Shown piece after piece: positions 18,601-27,356 of a stretch of 64,000 bases of DNA. The notes under the pieces are model-generated. The model made no database searches, was not told where the DNA came from, and saw only the letters and a program-made list of their open reading frames with translations. A program made the translations under genes and the position numbers. Each line of letters starts with the position of its first letter. The first letter of the stretch is position 1. The stretch is from Flavobacteriaceae bacterium GF1. Its GTDB lineage: Bacteria > Bacteroidota > Bacteroidia > Flavobacteriales > Flavobacteriaceae. The DNA lies in NCBI GenBank assembly GCA_009797885.1, contig WNKP01000001.1:682001-746000 (forward strand). The letters run 5' to 3'.

Positions 18601-19324
18601 TTATAGTATATAGGACACCCAATCTGATGACCCGGTTTTTGACCTCTCCAAAACCTTGTTGTTCCTCAACGTTAAGAAACCCGTGGTCGTAACCCAACTG
18701 AACACTAAGATTGTTATTAAAAATATAGCCCACCCCCAAAGTTGCGGCCAAATCAAATCCTTTATAATTGTCTTTTACATCTTGATCGGTGGTGTCCCCA
18801 TTTACCTCACTTTTTTCATTGGCTCCCAACAATATTGAAGGTTGCAAACCACCCTGAACGGTGAACTTTGGCCTTATGGGATACCGCAATTGCAAAGGAA
18901 TGTCAATGTAGGTCAAACGCGTTTTGATGGACCCCAAATTATCAATGGTGGTCTTGCTCCCTTTGGTGCTGAACCGCAGACCTGTCTGGGCGGATAACTT
19001 TGAATTCAAGGGCGTATCCAGACTGGCCCCGATAAAAAACCCAGGAATGGCTTCTTCGGAACCTCCCCCAAAGAAGCTGGATGCGGAACCAACACCGGCC
19101 ATAGAGGACCCGGTGGTGGATTGATTTTGGCCTTCGACACAATCCTCGCATCGGCCCTGCAACTGCGGTACATCATATGGTGAATATTCCCTGTCCACCG
19201 CTCGGGTTCCAAGGTTCGGTCCAGCTTCTACACTAAGGGAACCGAATATTGAAGCACAGCTTACATGCAATGCCAAAAAGCCAACTACGGTTATATGACA
19301 CGCTATTTTTTTTAGTATTCTCAT
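18590..19324 (-). CDS. Outer membrane beta-barrel protein, PorT/OmpA-like family
   Basis: 244 aa. An N-terminal export signal with a possible lipobox (ALHVSC) is followed by a Gly/Ser-rich stretch with two Cys (CEDC) and then alternating amphipathic strands such as LTYIDIPLQLRYPI and GVGYIFNNNLSVQLGYDHGF, ending VLYTIKTW. This is the pattern of the small porin-like barrels (outer membrane beta-barrel / PorT family) of Bacteroidetes. The role is unknown. The stop codon falls in the loop of a hairpin (18581-18600), followed by the strong terminator at 18521-18568. Confidence 0.75.
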   Translation of the reverse strand: MRILKKIACHITVVGFLALHVSCASIFGSLSVEAGPNLGTRAVDREYSPYDVPQLQGRCEDCVEGQNQSTTGSSMAGVGSASSFFGGGSEEAIPGFFIGASLDTPLNSKLSAQTGLRFSTKGSKTTIDNLGSIKTRLTYIDIPLQLRYPIRPKFTVQGGLQPSILLGANEKSEVNGDTTDQDVKDNYKGFDLAATLGVGYIFNNNLSVQLGYDHGFLNVEEQQGFGEVKNRVIRLGVLYTIKTW

Positions 19325-19415
19325 TTTGTTCGTTTTTTATTGTTTTACTGTTTTGAAAAATTTCCTCATTGGTGGTATCCCCCCTTTCCCAAAAAAGGAT
19401 GGCAACGAAAAGGGC

Positions 19416-19862
19416 TTAGGGCCATTCAAGGTTTCTCTTGAGACTTGCCAACCGTTGTCTTGTATGCTGCCTCAAAACACGATTTACCATAAGACCCACT
19501 AGATTGAATGGGAACCGAAGTTGATAGGAATACAAAAAGCTTACTTCGGTTGCCTTTTGGGACGTAGCCTTGAATACCCAACACCCATGAAATGATCTGA
19601 ACATATATGGCCCTTGAATCATTTCAATAGCGGTCCTTTCCGGTCTATTGAAGGTTATGTACCGGGTTACCATGCTATGTCCATTATGGGCCACGCAATG
19701 TGCTTTTGCCCCTACATGGGCCGTACCAACCCCATCCAGCAGATCTGCTTGGCTTAACAACGTATCCCAATCGAGCCTAAACCTGTAGTTTTGCGTATAA
19801 TCAAAAACATCCCGCTGCTCCCTTTCAATGGCTATTTGCTCCCTACAACTGATACGCCCCAT
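19416..19862 (-). CDS. SRPBCC/polyketide-cyclase-like ligand-binding protein
   Basis: 148 aa, no signal peptide. The pattern, an opening strand ISCREQIAIEREQRDVFDYTQNYRFRLDWD with the VFDY-x-x-N-x-x-x-x-x-WD signature, a central curved sheet and a long C-terminal helix (VNRVLRQHTRQRLASLKRNLE), is that of START-like SRPBCC proteins. These bind hydrophobic ligands or act as cyclases; no catalytic residues can be assigned. It stands between the barrel gene and a small secreted protein, all on the minus strand, with no clear functional link. Confidence 0.7.
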   Translation of the reverse strand: MGRISCREQIAIEREQRDVFDYTQNYRFRLDWDTLLSQADLLDGVGTAHVGAKAHCVAHNGHSMVTRYITFNRPERTAIEMIQGPYMFRSFHGCWVFKATSQKATEVSFLYSYQLRFPFNLVGLMVNRVLRQHTRQRLASLKRNLEWP

Positions 19863-19910
19863 AGCTAAATATTATCTGCCAAACCGATTTGAATCCTATT
19901 ACCGTTGAAG

Positions 19911-20393
19911 CTATGGACACCTGCCATTCCCTGGGGCAAAGACATAGGTGACGTTACCTATTCTCCATTTCCCTGCAAGCATTTTTTGAACATCTATGGG
20001 ATAATAATTCTTGGTGCCGGTATAATCCGTTATTTCCAAATAGTAGCCCCCTTGATAGTCCAATACTTGCCAATCCCCTTCATTTTCCGCTACACCAGCG
20101 CCATAGGCCCTGTTGTTTCTGTTGGTCGTATGCTGCGTGCCCTTCACGGTGTAAGAGCCATCATAGGAATACTGATATCTACCGTTGGGGCAGAAATCGA
20201 TATACGTAATGGCACTTGCCGAATTATCGCTCAAATAGGAGGACTCCGAGTAGGTCACCAATTGACTCCCATTGATATAATTTGTCAATTTCTCCACATC
20301 ACTTTGCGCAGCTACCTTACCAGCGACAAAAGTGAACGTGAGGAGAAATAGTGTTCGGTGCTTTTTTTTGACTATTTTTTTCATCTGATTCAT
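19911..20393 (-). CDS. Small secreted protein of unknown function
   Basis: 160 aa. A basic N-terminus (KKIVKKKHR) and hydrophobic core ending KVAAQ form a signal peptide. The mature part of about 130 aa is rich in Tyr, Gly and Asn and has two Cys (CPNG near 73 and a Cys two residues from the end), compatible with one disulfide. The pattern SAITYIDFCPNGRYQYSYDG resembles small lipocalin-like or stress-type secreted domains, but I do not recognise a named family. It is downstream of the peroxiredoxin on the same strand, with a strong hairpin in between. Confidence 0.65.
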   Translation of the reverse strand: MNQMKKIVKKKHRTLFLLTFTFVAGKVAAQSDVEKLTNYINGSQLVTYSESSYLSDNSASAITYIDFCPNGRYQYSYDGSYTVKGTQHTTNRNNRAYGAGVAENEGDWQVLDYQGGYYLEITDYTGTKNYYPIDVQKMLAGKWRIGNVTYVFAPGNGRCP

Positions 20394-20430
20394 GTGCTTT
20401 GCTTTCCTAAGGAAGTACTCCTTTGAATGC

Positions 20431-20466
20431 GCAGACTCCCATCACTTAAGATGTTATGGAGTCTGC
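20431..20466. other. Strong hairpin without T-tract
   Basis: GCAGACTCC and its exact complement, separated by 18 bases with a further CAT/ATG pair inside. It lies between the peroxiredoxin stop and the start of the small secreted protein. The lack of a T-run makes it a doubtful terminator; it may be a 5'-UTR structure of the secreted-protein mRNA. Confidence 0.5.
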
Positions 20467-20515
20467 ATCAAACCAAAAACTGATCTACATCAACAAAAAA
20501 ACAATACCTAACCAA

Positions 20516-21148
20516 TTACACCTGGGGTGTTAATCTCAAATAGGGCTTTACTGTTTTAAATCCCTTGGGGAACCTTTTTGTAGCTTCTTCATTGCTTACT
20601 GAAGGCAAAATGACACAATCATCACCTTTCTTCCAATTGGCAGGGGTCGCCAACATCTCGTACTCGGTAAGCTGAAGCGAATCTATTACCCTCAATAGCT
20701 CGTCAAAATTTCTTCCCGTAGCGGCGGGATACGTCAGTATCATCTTCACTTTTTTGTCGGGGGCAATAATGAAAACGGAACGCACCGTCATGGTGGAATC
20801 CGCATTGGGATGAATCATTCCGTACAAACCGGCAATCGCTCTATCCGCATCGGCAATCAATGGGAAATCAACACTTGCATTTTGGGTTTCCTCGATGTCC
20901 TTAATCCACTCGAAATGGGACTCCAGGGAATCTACACTAATGGCGGCTAGTTTTATCTTGCGCTCGTCAAATTCATTTTGAAAGTTGGCCATTGTGCCCA
21001 ATTCCGTAGTACATACCGGGGTGAAGTCAGCTGGATGTGATACCAACATCCCCCAGTTTTCACCCAGCCACTCATGGTAATCCATCCTTCCTTTTGTTGT
21101 ATTCGCTGTAAAGTTTGGGGCAATGTCCCCCAATCGAATCGCATTCAT
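20516..21148 (-). CDS. 1-Cys peroxiredoxin, Prx6 subfamily
   Basis: 210 aa from the ATG at 21148 (MNAIRLGDIAPNF), which matches the normal start of the family. The frame is open for 46 codons further upstream, but that extension has no family character. The active site is P39-A-D-F-T43-P-V-C46, with the peroxidatic Cys46. The C-terminal extension with WKKGDDCVILPSVSNEEA and KPYLRLTPQ is typical of the Prx6 group, which reduces peroxides and uses an external thiol for recycling. Cytosolic. It appears to be transcribed alone. Confidence 0.92.
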   Translation of the reverse strand: MNAIRLGDIAPNFTANTTKGRMDYHEWLGENWGMLVSHPADFTPVCTTELGTMANFQNEFDERKIKLAAISVDSLESHFEWIKDIEETQNASVDFPLIADADRAIAGLYGMIHPNADSTMTVRSVFIIAPDKKVKMILTYPAATGRNFDELLRVIDSLQLTEYEMLATPANWKKGDDCVILPSVSNEEATKRFPKGFKTVKPYLRLTPQV

Positions 21149-21586
21149 GTGTTCCGTATTTTGATTAATAAATTCCTTGTTATTCCTTGTGCTGTCCATT
21201 TGTGCATAGTTCTGAACAGCACTTTTAGCATTGCGTACAACACCAATACCCATCCCCTCTTTCCTTGACCAAAGACAGCAAATCATTGCTTTCTGCTTGG
21301 TTTTTGTCCAGTAAACCGTACTTGTTTAAATGGAACCTATGGGGTGAATGGCGGTTCGGTACGAATTGCCATCGCAAAGGGAATGGTTTGGGATCAAAAA
21401 GCTATAGTCGTTTACAACCATTTTCCTTTAGTCAAATACCTGTAAAACGAATGGTTTGAAAAGCATGATGTTGTCTGTTATCATGGCATGAATCCCTTTA
21501 TCATCCCTGGAAATTTCCCAATAAAAACAGTGTCTTCCAGTATAAAGGAGATGAATCCCGTTCGCTTGGTAGTACGTCCGCTTTTC
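21149..21586. other. Non-coding stretch between peroxiredoxin and serine hydrolase
   Basis: 438 bp with no convincing gene on either strand. It holds the in-frame upstream extension of the peroxiredoxin frame, probably its leader and promoter. I see no strong hairpin, RNA gene or repeat. Confidence 0.5.
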
Positions 21587-22774
21587 CTATTTGCGCGCTA
21601 CTTTTAACAATCGTCTTACCATATCGACATATAGAATTTTGTGTCCTTTAAAATTGTGGGTGAGGGTATTGGCAAAAATGATAGCTCCATTCCCCGTTTC
21701 CGGATCAAAGGACGTAACCGTTGCCACCCCTGGGTCTACCCCGGTATGTGAGGGCAATCGGGGCATTATTGCATAATAGAGCCAATTGTCGAACTCATTA
21801 TAGTTCCATGCAATGGCCTGCCATTTGTTGGCCTCAGGAAACTGTACCTTCAAAAATTCATCCATGACTTCTTCACTTAGAACGGTTTTGTTATTGACCT
21901 TGCCCTTATTGACCATCAGTTCCACAATTTTAGCATAATCGGAGACGTTCGTCCGAAGTTGACCATCGGGATAATCGGGAAATCCATAATTTTTCAGAAC
22001 CTTAAACGTGGTGTCGCCACTTTTGCCTTCCACAAATTCATGGGGCAGTGAAATATTGGTATGGGGAATATGCTTAAGGAACCAATAGGAATTGGTCATT
22101 CCCAAAGGCGCAAATATTTCCTCCTGCATATATGCCGAAAACTTCTTTCCGGTTATTTGTTCGATCAGATAACCAAGGAGCGCATAACCTACATTGGAAT
22201 AATCCTTTGCCGTTCCGGGGCGACTTTTGAGAAAGTTCTTGTCGGAATCATAATAGGTGCCCTTTGGTGAAAAATAATCCTTGATAAAGCTTTCAAGCGT
22301 AATAGGGGAATCCCCACCCTGATCAAAAGTATACAAGGACACCAATAAGGGGGTATTGTCCCTAAGGGAGGCCGTATGCGCCAATAACATCCGAAAAGTA
22401 ATGGCCTCATACGGATGATTCGGATTTACGATTTTAAATGGTACATACGTATTAATGGCATCATCAAGGTCAATAAGCCCACGATCGTACAATTTCATCA
22501 ACCCCAGCGCCGTGACCGGTTTGGAGCAAGACGCTATCATAAATAATGTGCTATCGTTTACTTCGGTATTTTCTTGAAAATTCCGTTTTCCATAACTGCC
22601 GATCCATTTGAGTTCCCCCTTGCTGATCAACGCCGCTTGAAGTCCTGCAATGTTGGCCTTGGCCATTTTTTTTTCAAAAAATCCGTCCAAGGTATGGGTC
22701 CCCTTTTGACCATACACCTGGATTGCAAAAAGCAAAGGAAGCGGTACTATGAAAGATAAAATGACTTTGAACAT
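21587..22774 (-). CDS. Secreted serine hydrolase, beta-lactamase family
   Basis: 395 aa from the ATG at 22774, chosen because MFKVILSFIVPLPLLFAI begins a clear signal peptide ending VYGQ; the frame extends 28 codons upstream without signal character. Motifs: the SxxK of ASCSKPV (nucleophile Ser and Lys), YSNVGYALLGY as the YxN block, and a SHTGVDPG segment at the KTG position. As for the larger homologue at 993-2933, it is a class C beta-lactamase/DD-peptidase-like enzyme acting at the envelope, with unpredictable substrate. No tightly linked neighbours. Confidence 0.85.
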   Translation of the reverse strand: MFKVILSFIVPLPLLFAIQVYGQKGTHTLDGFFEKKMAKANIAGLQAALISKGELKWIGSYGKRNFQENTEVNDSTLFMIASCSKPVTALGLMKLYDRGLIDLDDAINTYVPFKIVNPNHPYEAITFRMLLAHTASLRDNTPLLVSLYTFDQGGDSPITLESFIKDYFSPKGTYYDSDKNFLKSRPGTAKDYSNVGYALLGYLIEQITGKKFSAYMQEEIFAPLGMTNSYWFLKHIPHTNISLPHEFVEGKSGDTTFKVLKNYGFPDYPDGQLRTNVSDYAKIVELMVNKGKVNNKTVLSEEVMDEFLKVQFPEANKWQAIAWNYNEFDNWLYYAIMPRLPSHTGVDPGVATVTSFDPETGNGAIIFANTLTHNFKGHKILYVDMVRRLLKVARK

Positions 22775-23056
22775 CACACCATTTTCCGACCAATGTAGTT
22801 TGATAATTTTCGTTATAGTGCCGTAAAAAGGGTATTGAAACTGAAAAGGACAAAACAAATACCAAAACGGACAATCACCCCATATGGTGACGTAATGGTT
22901 TTCTTTGATGACGATATTACGTCCATTGAACGTACATTTATTGAACGTGGACGAAGGTGTTTTTTCAATTGGATGTTCCCCTTTGAGAACTCGAAACTTT
23001 ATTAAATAGGTATCGGGAAATACGCCTTTTCTGGTTTCGTCCTTGGTTTCCGGGGA

Positions 23057-24412
23057 TCAAAACTTAAACTCTGCGGTAAAAACGGCATGGAACAAAGTAT
23101 TGTCCAAGCCGCTTTCCACCAAAAAAACCCCAGGAAAAATAACATTCGCCTCCAACTCCAAAGCAATAAAACCATTTACTTCAAAACTGGCTATGGAACC
23201 GAGTTGATGCCCTATAAATCGTTCTTCATTTACGGAAGGATATTGCAAATTCAACGGCGGACCATACACCCCATCCTGTCTTGACAACCGCCAAAAGGCA
23301 ACATAATCAAACTGAAAGGTGAAACGTCCCATGGACGTGTCAACATACGGATGGATGTCAAATAGGTTGGAAGGCCCTATTCGGGCCACACGGCCAAAGT
23401 AAGCCCCCCGTGGGTAGAGCCCATCAAAGGTGTTTAGGGTCGTATCCGTAGCGCTGGTGTCGCCACTTATGGCCTCCGTTTTCAGTCCAATGGAACTATT
23501 CGTCCCCAAAAAGGGATGCTCAATATTGACCGAGACCGTCCATGCCCTGATGTCCTGCTCACCAAAACGCCCCGTCTGGAATACAAATTCATTATTGTAC
23601 CTCAATTTGTTCCAATTCCCAAAATGTCGCAATCCCAAACTCAGTCGATTGTCATCAGCAGTACCCGAATCCCAGGTTTTGGCTTCCTCCTCTTTGTAAA
23701 TCATGTAGATATCCGTGCTTGTTTTGCGGTTCCAATGTTGTGTCCAGTAAACCGCACCCACTGACTCCTGAAAATTGAGCGCCTCATTGTCAAAAACCCC
23801 TCGCCCCACCCGAACCGGGACGGCGTAAAAAGCGGTGAGCTCGCTATTTTGGTCCTGGTACTGCAATTGTGCCATATCAAATGACAACCGAACGTTGGGC
23901 CCCTCCCGGATATCAATCAAACGGCCGCTTCCCAGACGCATATTTTGACGGCCTACCAACATACGCCAATTGGTATTGAAATGATATTGTGCAAACAGTT
24001 GGTTAACACTTAACTCGTCCCGGTCAACGGGAGCCAGGTTTTGTTTGCTGGTAATTAAACTGGAATTCAATTCTGCAAACAATTCGAACGTATTGGCAAG
24101 TTTCAGATGGGAGTGGAACTGGAACCGGTTCAAAAACCAAATGTCATCCTGGTCCACTTCGGTTGCAAATTCCTCGTTGATAAACGCTTCCGACTGAAAC
24201 CGGTAACTGCCCCCAAAACTTAGTTTGCTTTCCTTGCCAATTTCGATTTGTTTTAAATTTTCATAAAGGCCATTTTTCCCATCTGAAGGAATGTCAATGA
24301 CATCATTCTGCCGCAATAAACTAAAATCAAGTACTTTTTTACTTCCTTCTTGTGCCTGCATCCATAAAACAGCGCCAAGGAAAACAGCGGCTATTTGAGG
24401 TAACGCCTTCAT
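23057..24412 (-). CDS. Alginate-export-family outer membrane barrel
   Basis: 451 aa with a signal peptide (about 1-20, ending QAQ) and a long series of amphipathic strands ending in Phe (HAVFTAEFKF). The blocks NWRMLVGRQNMRLGSGRLIDIREGPNVR and the late IGHQLGSIASFE region fit the alginate_exp family of 18-stranded anion-selective barrels. It is the last gene of the tyrosinase operon, 1 bp after the YdcZ-like gene, so it probably moves a phenolic or anionic substrate or product across the outer membrane. A paralogue is the barrel of the nitrate operon at 45467-46786. Confidence 0.82.
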   Translation of the reverse strand: MKALPQIAAVFLGAVLWMQAQEGSKKVLDFSLLRQNDVIDIPSDGKNGLYENLKQIEIGKESKLSFGGSYRFQSEAFINEEFATEVDQDDIWFLNRFQFHSHLKLANTFELFAELNSSLITSKQNLAPVDRDELSVNQLFAQYHFNTNWRMLVGRQNMRLGSGRLIDIREGPNVRLSFDMAQLQYQDQNSELTAFYAVPVRVGRGVFDNEALNFQESVGAVYWTQHWNRKTSTDIYMIYKEEEAKTWDSGTADDNRLSLGLRHFGNWNKLRYNNEFVFQTGRFGEQDIRAWTVSVNIEHPFLGTNSSIGLKTEAISGDTSATDTTLNTFDGLYPRGAYFGRVARIGPSNLFDIHPYVDTSMGRFTFQFDYVAFWRLSRQDGVYGPPLNLQYPSVNEERFIGHQLGSIASFEVNGFIALELEANVIFPGVFLVESGLDNTLFHAVFTAEFKF

Positions 24413-24413
24413 T

Positions 24414-24863
24414 TTAGAATCTCCGAATCAGTACAACTCCTGCCACCAAGAGGAGTACCCCAAACAATCGTTGCCAATTGATTTGCTTTACGGGAAGGCC
24501 CAAAAGCCCGTAGTGGTCCACCACCAGGGATACCGCCATTTGTCCGGCAACCACCAAAACAAAAGTCAGGGCCACGCCTAAACGTGGTGCCAAAATAATG
24601 ACGGCGGCAACGTAAAATGCGCCCAAAATCCCAGCGATCCAAACCACAGGAGAAACCGTTTTGGTCTGTGCAATGGTTGAAAAGTCAAATTTTAAGACAA
24701 AGAGGTAAAGCAGTAATCCAACGGTGCCGATCAAAAAGGAGGCGAAAGCGGCAAAGATGGGCTGGTGGACCGATTTACCCAACTGTACGTTAAGCCCTGC
24801 TTGAAGTGGTAAAACAGCCCCAGCGACAATGGCTAAAATGACGAAAAAGAGCTGTGTTTTCAT
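24414..24863 (-). CDS. YdcZ/DUF606-type DMT superfamily membrane protein
   Basis: 149 aa, five predicted membrane helices, starting KTQLFFVILAIVAGAVLPLQAGLN. The Q-A-G-L-N-x-x-LG and FLVLVVAGQMAVSLVVDHYGLLG-like patterns are those of the small (half-size) DMT-superfamily proteins that work as dimers. Their substrates are poorly known. The start overlaps the DoxX stop codon (ATGA), and the gene ends 1 bp before the barrel gene, so it is translated from the tyrosinase operon mRNA. Confidence 0.85.
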   Translation of the reverse strand: MKTQLFFVILAIVAGAVLPLQAGLNVQLGKSVHQPIFAAFASFLIGTVGLLLYLFVLKFDFSTIAQTKTVSPVVWIAGILGAFYVAAVIILAPRLGVALTFVLVVAGQMAVSLVVDHYGLLGLPVKQINWQRLFGVLLLVAGVVLIRRF

Positions 24864-25303
24864 TGGTTGATTTTCTTTTCAATTATGGCATCCAGGGAGT
24901 ATTTGCCCGAACCCAAAATGATGAGCGCAATAAACACTATGGAATAAATTAAAGGGGTATCCTGAACTTTTGCCGGGTCAGCGGCATGAACAATGAACAG
25001 TCCACTAAGGGTAATTGAGATTACGGCAAAGGAGGCCCATCGTGTAAATAGACCCAACATGACCAAAAGGGCACAAAATACATTGGCGAAAATGGCATAG
25101 TAGGCAGAAAAAGTCGGTCCAAGACCTGTAGGGTCGGGAATATGTGCCATGGTCCCCTCCAAATCCATCAACTTTGGCCATCCGTGGGTTCTTATGAGTG
25201 CAAAAGCTCCAAAAAACCGCAAAAACAATAGCCCCAATCCCGAACGTGCATTGGAATGGGTCGTGGCAATTGATTTTTTTATAACTGATGTAAAAGCGTT
25301 CAT
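24860..25303 (-). CDS. DoxX-family membrane protein
   Basis: 147 aa from the ATG at 25303; a TTG two codons earlier is in frame but less likely. Four hydrophobic segments with the DoxX pattern LGLLFLRFFGAFALIRTHGWPK, a GLGPTFSAYYAIFANVFCALLVMLGL block and a LDAIIEKK C-terminal tail. DoxX proteins are small inner membrane proteins related to quinol-oxidising or thiosulfate:quinone oxidoreductase subunits; the exact reaction is unknown. It is located between the SCO gene (2 bp gap) and the YdcZ-like gene (overlap) in the tyrosinase operon, where it could couple phenol oxidation to the quinone pool. Confidence 0.86.
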   Translation of the reverse strand: MNAFTSVIKKSIATTHSNARSGLGLLFLRFFGAFALIRTHGWPKLMDLEGTMAHIPDPTGLGPTFSAYYAIFANVFCALLVMLGLFTRWASFAVISITLSGLFIVHAADPAKVQDTPLIYSIVFIALIILGSGKYSLDAIIEKKINQ

Positions 25304-25305
25304 TT

Positions 25306-25911
25306 TCAAAGTGTTTTTAATAGTTTTTCAATGTCGGTTATGAGACGTTGTGTATCGGCATCATCCAGTCCATTATAGTAGCCACGTATTTGTTGATTGT
25401 GATCGACCAAGACAAAAGTGCCATCATGAACCAGGTTTCGTTCTCCAGCAAATTCATCATTATAAGCCATGACCTTATACCCTTTTGAAATGGCAAAAAT
25501 CCCTTCCGGATTTCCGGTCAATAACTTCCATTGGTTTTCTTTGATGTTATAATTTTTGGCGTAACGCGATAGTACTTCCGGAGTGTCATTGGTACCATCA
25601 ATGGAAAAGGACAAAATCTCTACCTGCCCATTGCCCTGAAAATGGTCTTGAACCGCTACCAAATGGCTGGTCATCTTGGGACAAATGGTTGGACAACCCG
25701 TAAAAAAGAAGTCCACTACCTGAATCTTTTTTTGGGCCGATTTCCTATAAAAGGCCCCCGTCTGAGTCACCAACGAGCTCAAATTTGGAAGTTCCACCGA
25801 AGCTTGTCCCAAAACGGGGAGTGCTTCGGTGGCATCACCAATCGTATTTTGGCAAGACCAAAAAAGGACCAGGAAAAATCCCATCCTAAGTCCTGCACTA
25901 GGCGTTTTCAT
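25306..25911 (-). CDS. SCO1/SenC-family copper chaperone or thiol-disulfide protein
   Basis: 201 aa lipoprotein-like precursor (hydrophobic segment then LFWSC). The thioredoxin-fold core has the Cu-binding FFTGCPTICPKM (CxxxC) and the downstream His in LVHDGTFVLVD that completes the SCO copper site. SCO proteins deliver copper to CuA of cytochrome oxidase or to other copper enzymes. Here the start overlaps the end of the tyrosinase gene by 14 bp, so the natural client is that copper enzyme. Confidence 0.92.
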   Translation of the reverse strand: MKTPSAGLRMGFFLVLFWSCQNTIGDATEALPVLGQASVELPNLSSLVTQTGAFYRKSAQKKIQVVDFFFTGCPTICPKMTSHLVAVQDHFQGNGQVEILSFSIDGTNDTPEVLSRYAKNYNIKENQWKLLTGNPEGIFAISKGYKVMAYNDEFAGERNLVHDGTFVLVDHNQQIRGYYNGLDDADTQRLITDIEKLLKTL

Positions 25912-27301
25912 AATTCAGTTTTAGGGAGATGTTCTCCAACTTCAATATTTCGTCAGGAATATTTCGATTGGGCAGTGGCACAGGCTGAAAGACTACTTGT
26001 ATGTCCTTTTCGGCCTCAATAGCATCGGCAATGTCCTTCTCAATTTCTATCTGCAAATGCACCCCGTTTTGGAGCAAAACACTATCCAGATCCAAAATGG
26101 GCAGGATGGTAAAGGTACCGGTGTACTTGCTCTGGCGTTCCCCATTTCCATCGTACTCAAAAAATACACGTGCGCAGTAGGGTTGATAGGGCAATTGCGC
26201 CCTTTCAAAATGTAAAATCACATGGGTACGCTCCTTGTTCACCATTTCCGTATAAATGGCATCGGTCTGTGACGTATTTAAGTTCAACGGGGCTACACAG
26301 TCCACTTTTGAGGCTTCACGAACAGGTTTATCCGCTTCCTCATAGGGGTTACAGAAGGTTGGGTTCAAATCCAGATTTTGGAAGGTATAGCCCAAATCCT
26401 CGGTATTCAACAACTCCTTGATCTTAAAAGCTACCGGCGTGCCATTTCCATCGGTAGCGAACAAACGTTTTTCCAACCATTCCGCATCTTGCGGCAATGT
26501 ATTGTTTGGGCTGTAGGTTCGCCATGCTTCCCAAATACGGTCGCAATTGCCATGGTGGGCATAGAAAATAGGGTCAAAACCGGATTCGGTAAAAGTGGCC
26601 ATCTGACCGCCGATCCAGTTATGGATATTGTTATGGAAGGATTGCTCCGCCAAACCATCCAACTGGGCTTCCCCGCGTTTTTTAATTGCTGGATAACCTC
26701 CAAAGGTTTTGTAGTGTTCCGCCCGAAATCCAGCACCAACGTTGATAAAATCCTTGGGAACCTCATCGGTAGCCTTGACCATTCGTGTCACATTGTACAA
26801 CGGATTGCTCTCATCGCCCCAGTAGTGTTCCGGAATATAATTGAATTTGGTCCAGTCCCAATAGTGTAGTGCCAGGGTTGGTTCCTGAACCGCTTTTTGG
26901 AGTTTCTGCTCCATGGACCAGAGATACAAACGGTGCCAAGGCCATACGTACCAGTTGTAGTGTACCTGGTTGGCATAAATACTGGTGGCGCAAAAAGTGG
27001 CGTGCAACATCCCCTGGGCCTGCCATCCGGAAGGATCCAAGGGTGAAACTTCTGAGCGCTTTTTTAAGATATTGAGGGCATCTTTAAAAACTTTGATCTC
27101 AGCATCATCAACGGGAATGTCGGCGATGTTCTTCCGAACGACCAAATTACCGCTCGATTTTGCTCCTGTTTTTTCTTGTGGACCGGTTCCATTTTTACAC
27201 CCACTGACCGATGTGGCTGCTAGGGGAAGGGCGGAAAGTCCTAAAGTGGACCATCCCATTTTTTTTAGAAAATCCCGGCGCTGCGGGTGATTCATTTTCA
27301 T
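25898..27301 (-). CDS. Tyrosinase/polyphenol oxidase (plant-type, Tat-exported)
   Basis: 467 aa. The Tat-type leader has RRDFLKKMGW (residues 8-17) and a possible lipobox ending SGC. The type-3 copper site is complete: CuA has H100, H114 and H123 (WPWHRLYLW), with C104 placed for the Cys-His thioether bridge (HATFC); CuB has H223, H227 (FHNNIHNW) and H249/H250 in DPIFYAHHGNCDRIWEAW. The C-terminal about 140 residues resemble the PPO C-terminal domain. It oxidises mono- or diphenols to quinones in the periplasm or on the membrane. First gene of an operon with SCO, DoxX, YdcZ-like and barrel genes. Confidence 0.93.
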   Translation of the reverse strand: MKMNHPQRRDFLKKMGWSTLGLSALPLAATSVSGCKNGTGPQEKTGAKSSGNLVVRKNIADIPVDDAEIKVFKDALNILKKRSEVSPLDPSGWQAQGMLHATFCATSIYANQVHYNWYVWPWHRLYLWSMEQKLQKAVQEPTLALHYWDWTKFNYIPEHYWGDESNPLYNVTRMVKATDEVPKDFINVGAGFRAEHYKTFGGYPAIKKRGEAQLDGLAEQSFHNNIHNWIGGQMATFTESGFDPIFYAHHGNCDRIWEAWRTYSPNNTLPQDAEWLEKRLFATDGNGTPVAFKIKELLNTEDLGYTFQNLDLNPTFCNPYEEADKPVREASKVDCVAPLNLNTSQTDAIYTEMVNKERTHVILHFERAQLPYQPYCARVFFEYDGNGERQSKYTGTFTILPILDLDSVLLQNGVHLQIEIEKDIADAIEAEKDIQVVFQPVPLPNRNIPDEILKLENISLKLNYENA

Positions 27302-27319
27302 TGGTGATTCGATTTAAAG

Positions 27320-27348
27320 AAAACGGACGGTCTTGGACCGCCCGTTTT
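27320..27348 (-). terminator. Terminator of the YceI gene
   Basis: A 13-bp stem with a single A/C mismatch (AAAACGGACGGTC, TTG loop, complement) followed on the minus strand by TTTTCTTTAAAT. It lies 9 bp after the YceI stop codon and so separates that gene from the tyrosinase operon. Confidence 0.8.
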
Positions 27349-27356
27349 GATTTGGT

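Noticed and set aside
19905-20351. 148-codon plus-strand frame opposite the small secreted protein
   Set aside because: It is a shadow; the minus-strand frame has a proper signal peptide and start.
21149-21286. 46-residue N-terminal extension of the peroxiredoxin
   Set aside because: No similarity to Prx6 starts and no signal-peptide character; the standard start MNAIRLGD fits the family length.
22895-23005. 36-codon frame upstream of the serine hydrolase, plus strand
   Set aside because: Short, no ribosome-binding or family signal; contains a direct repeat ATTGAACGT that makes the frame look regular by chance.
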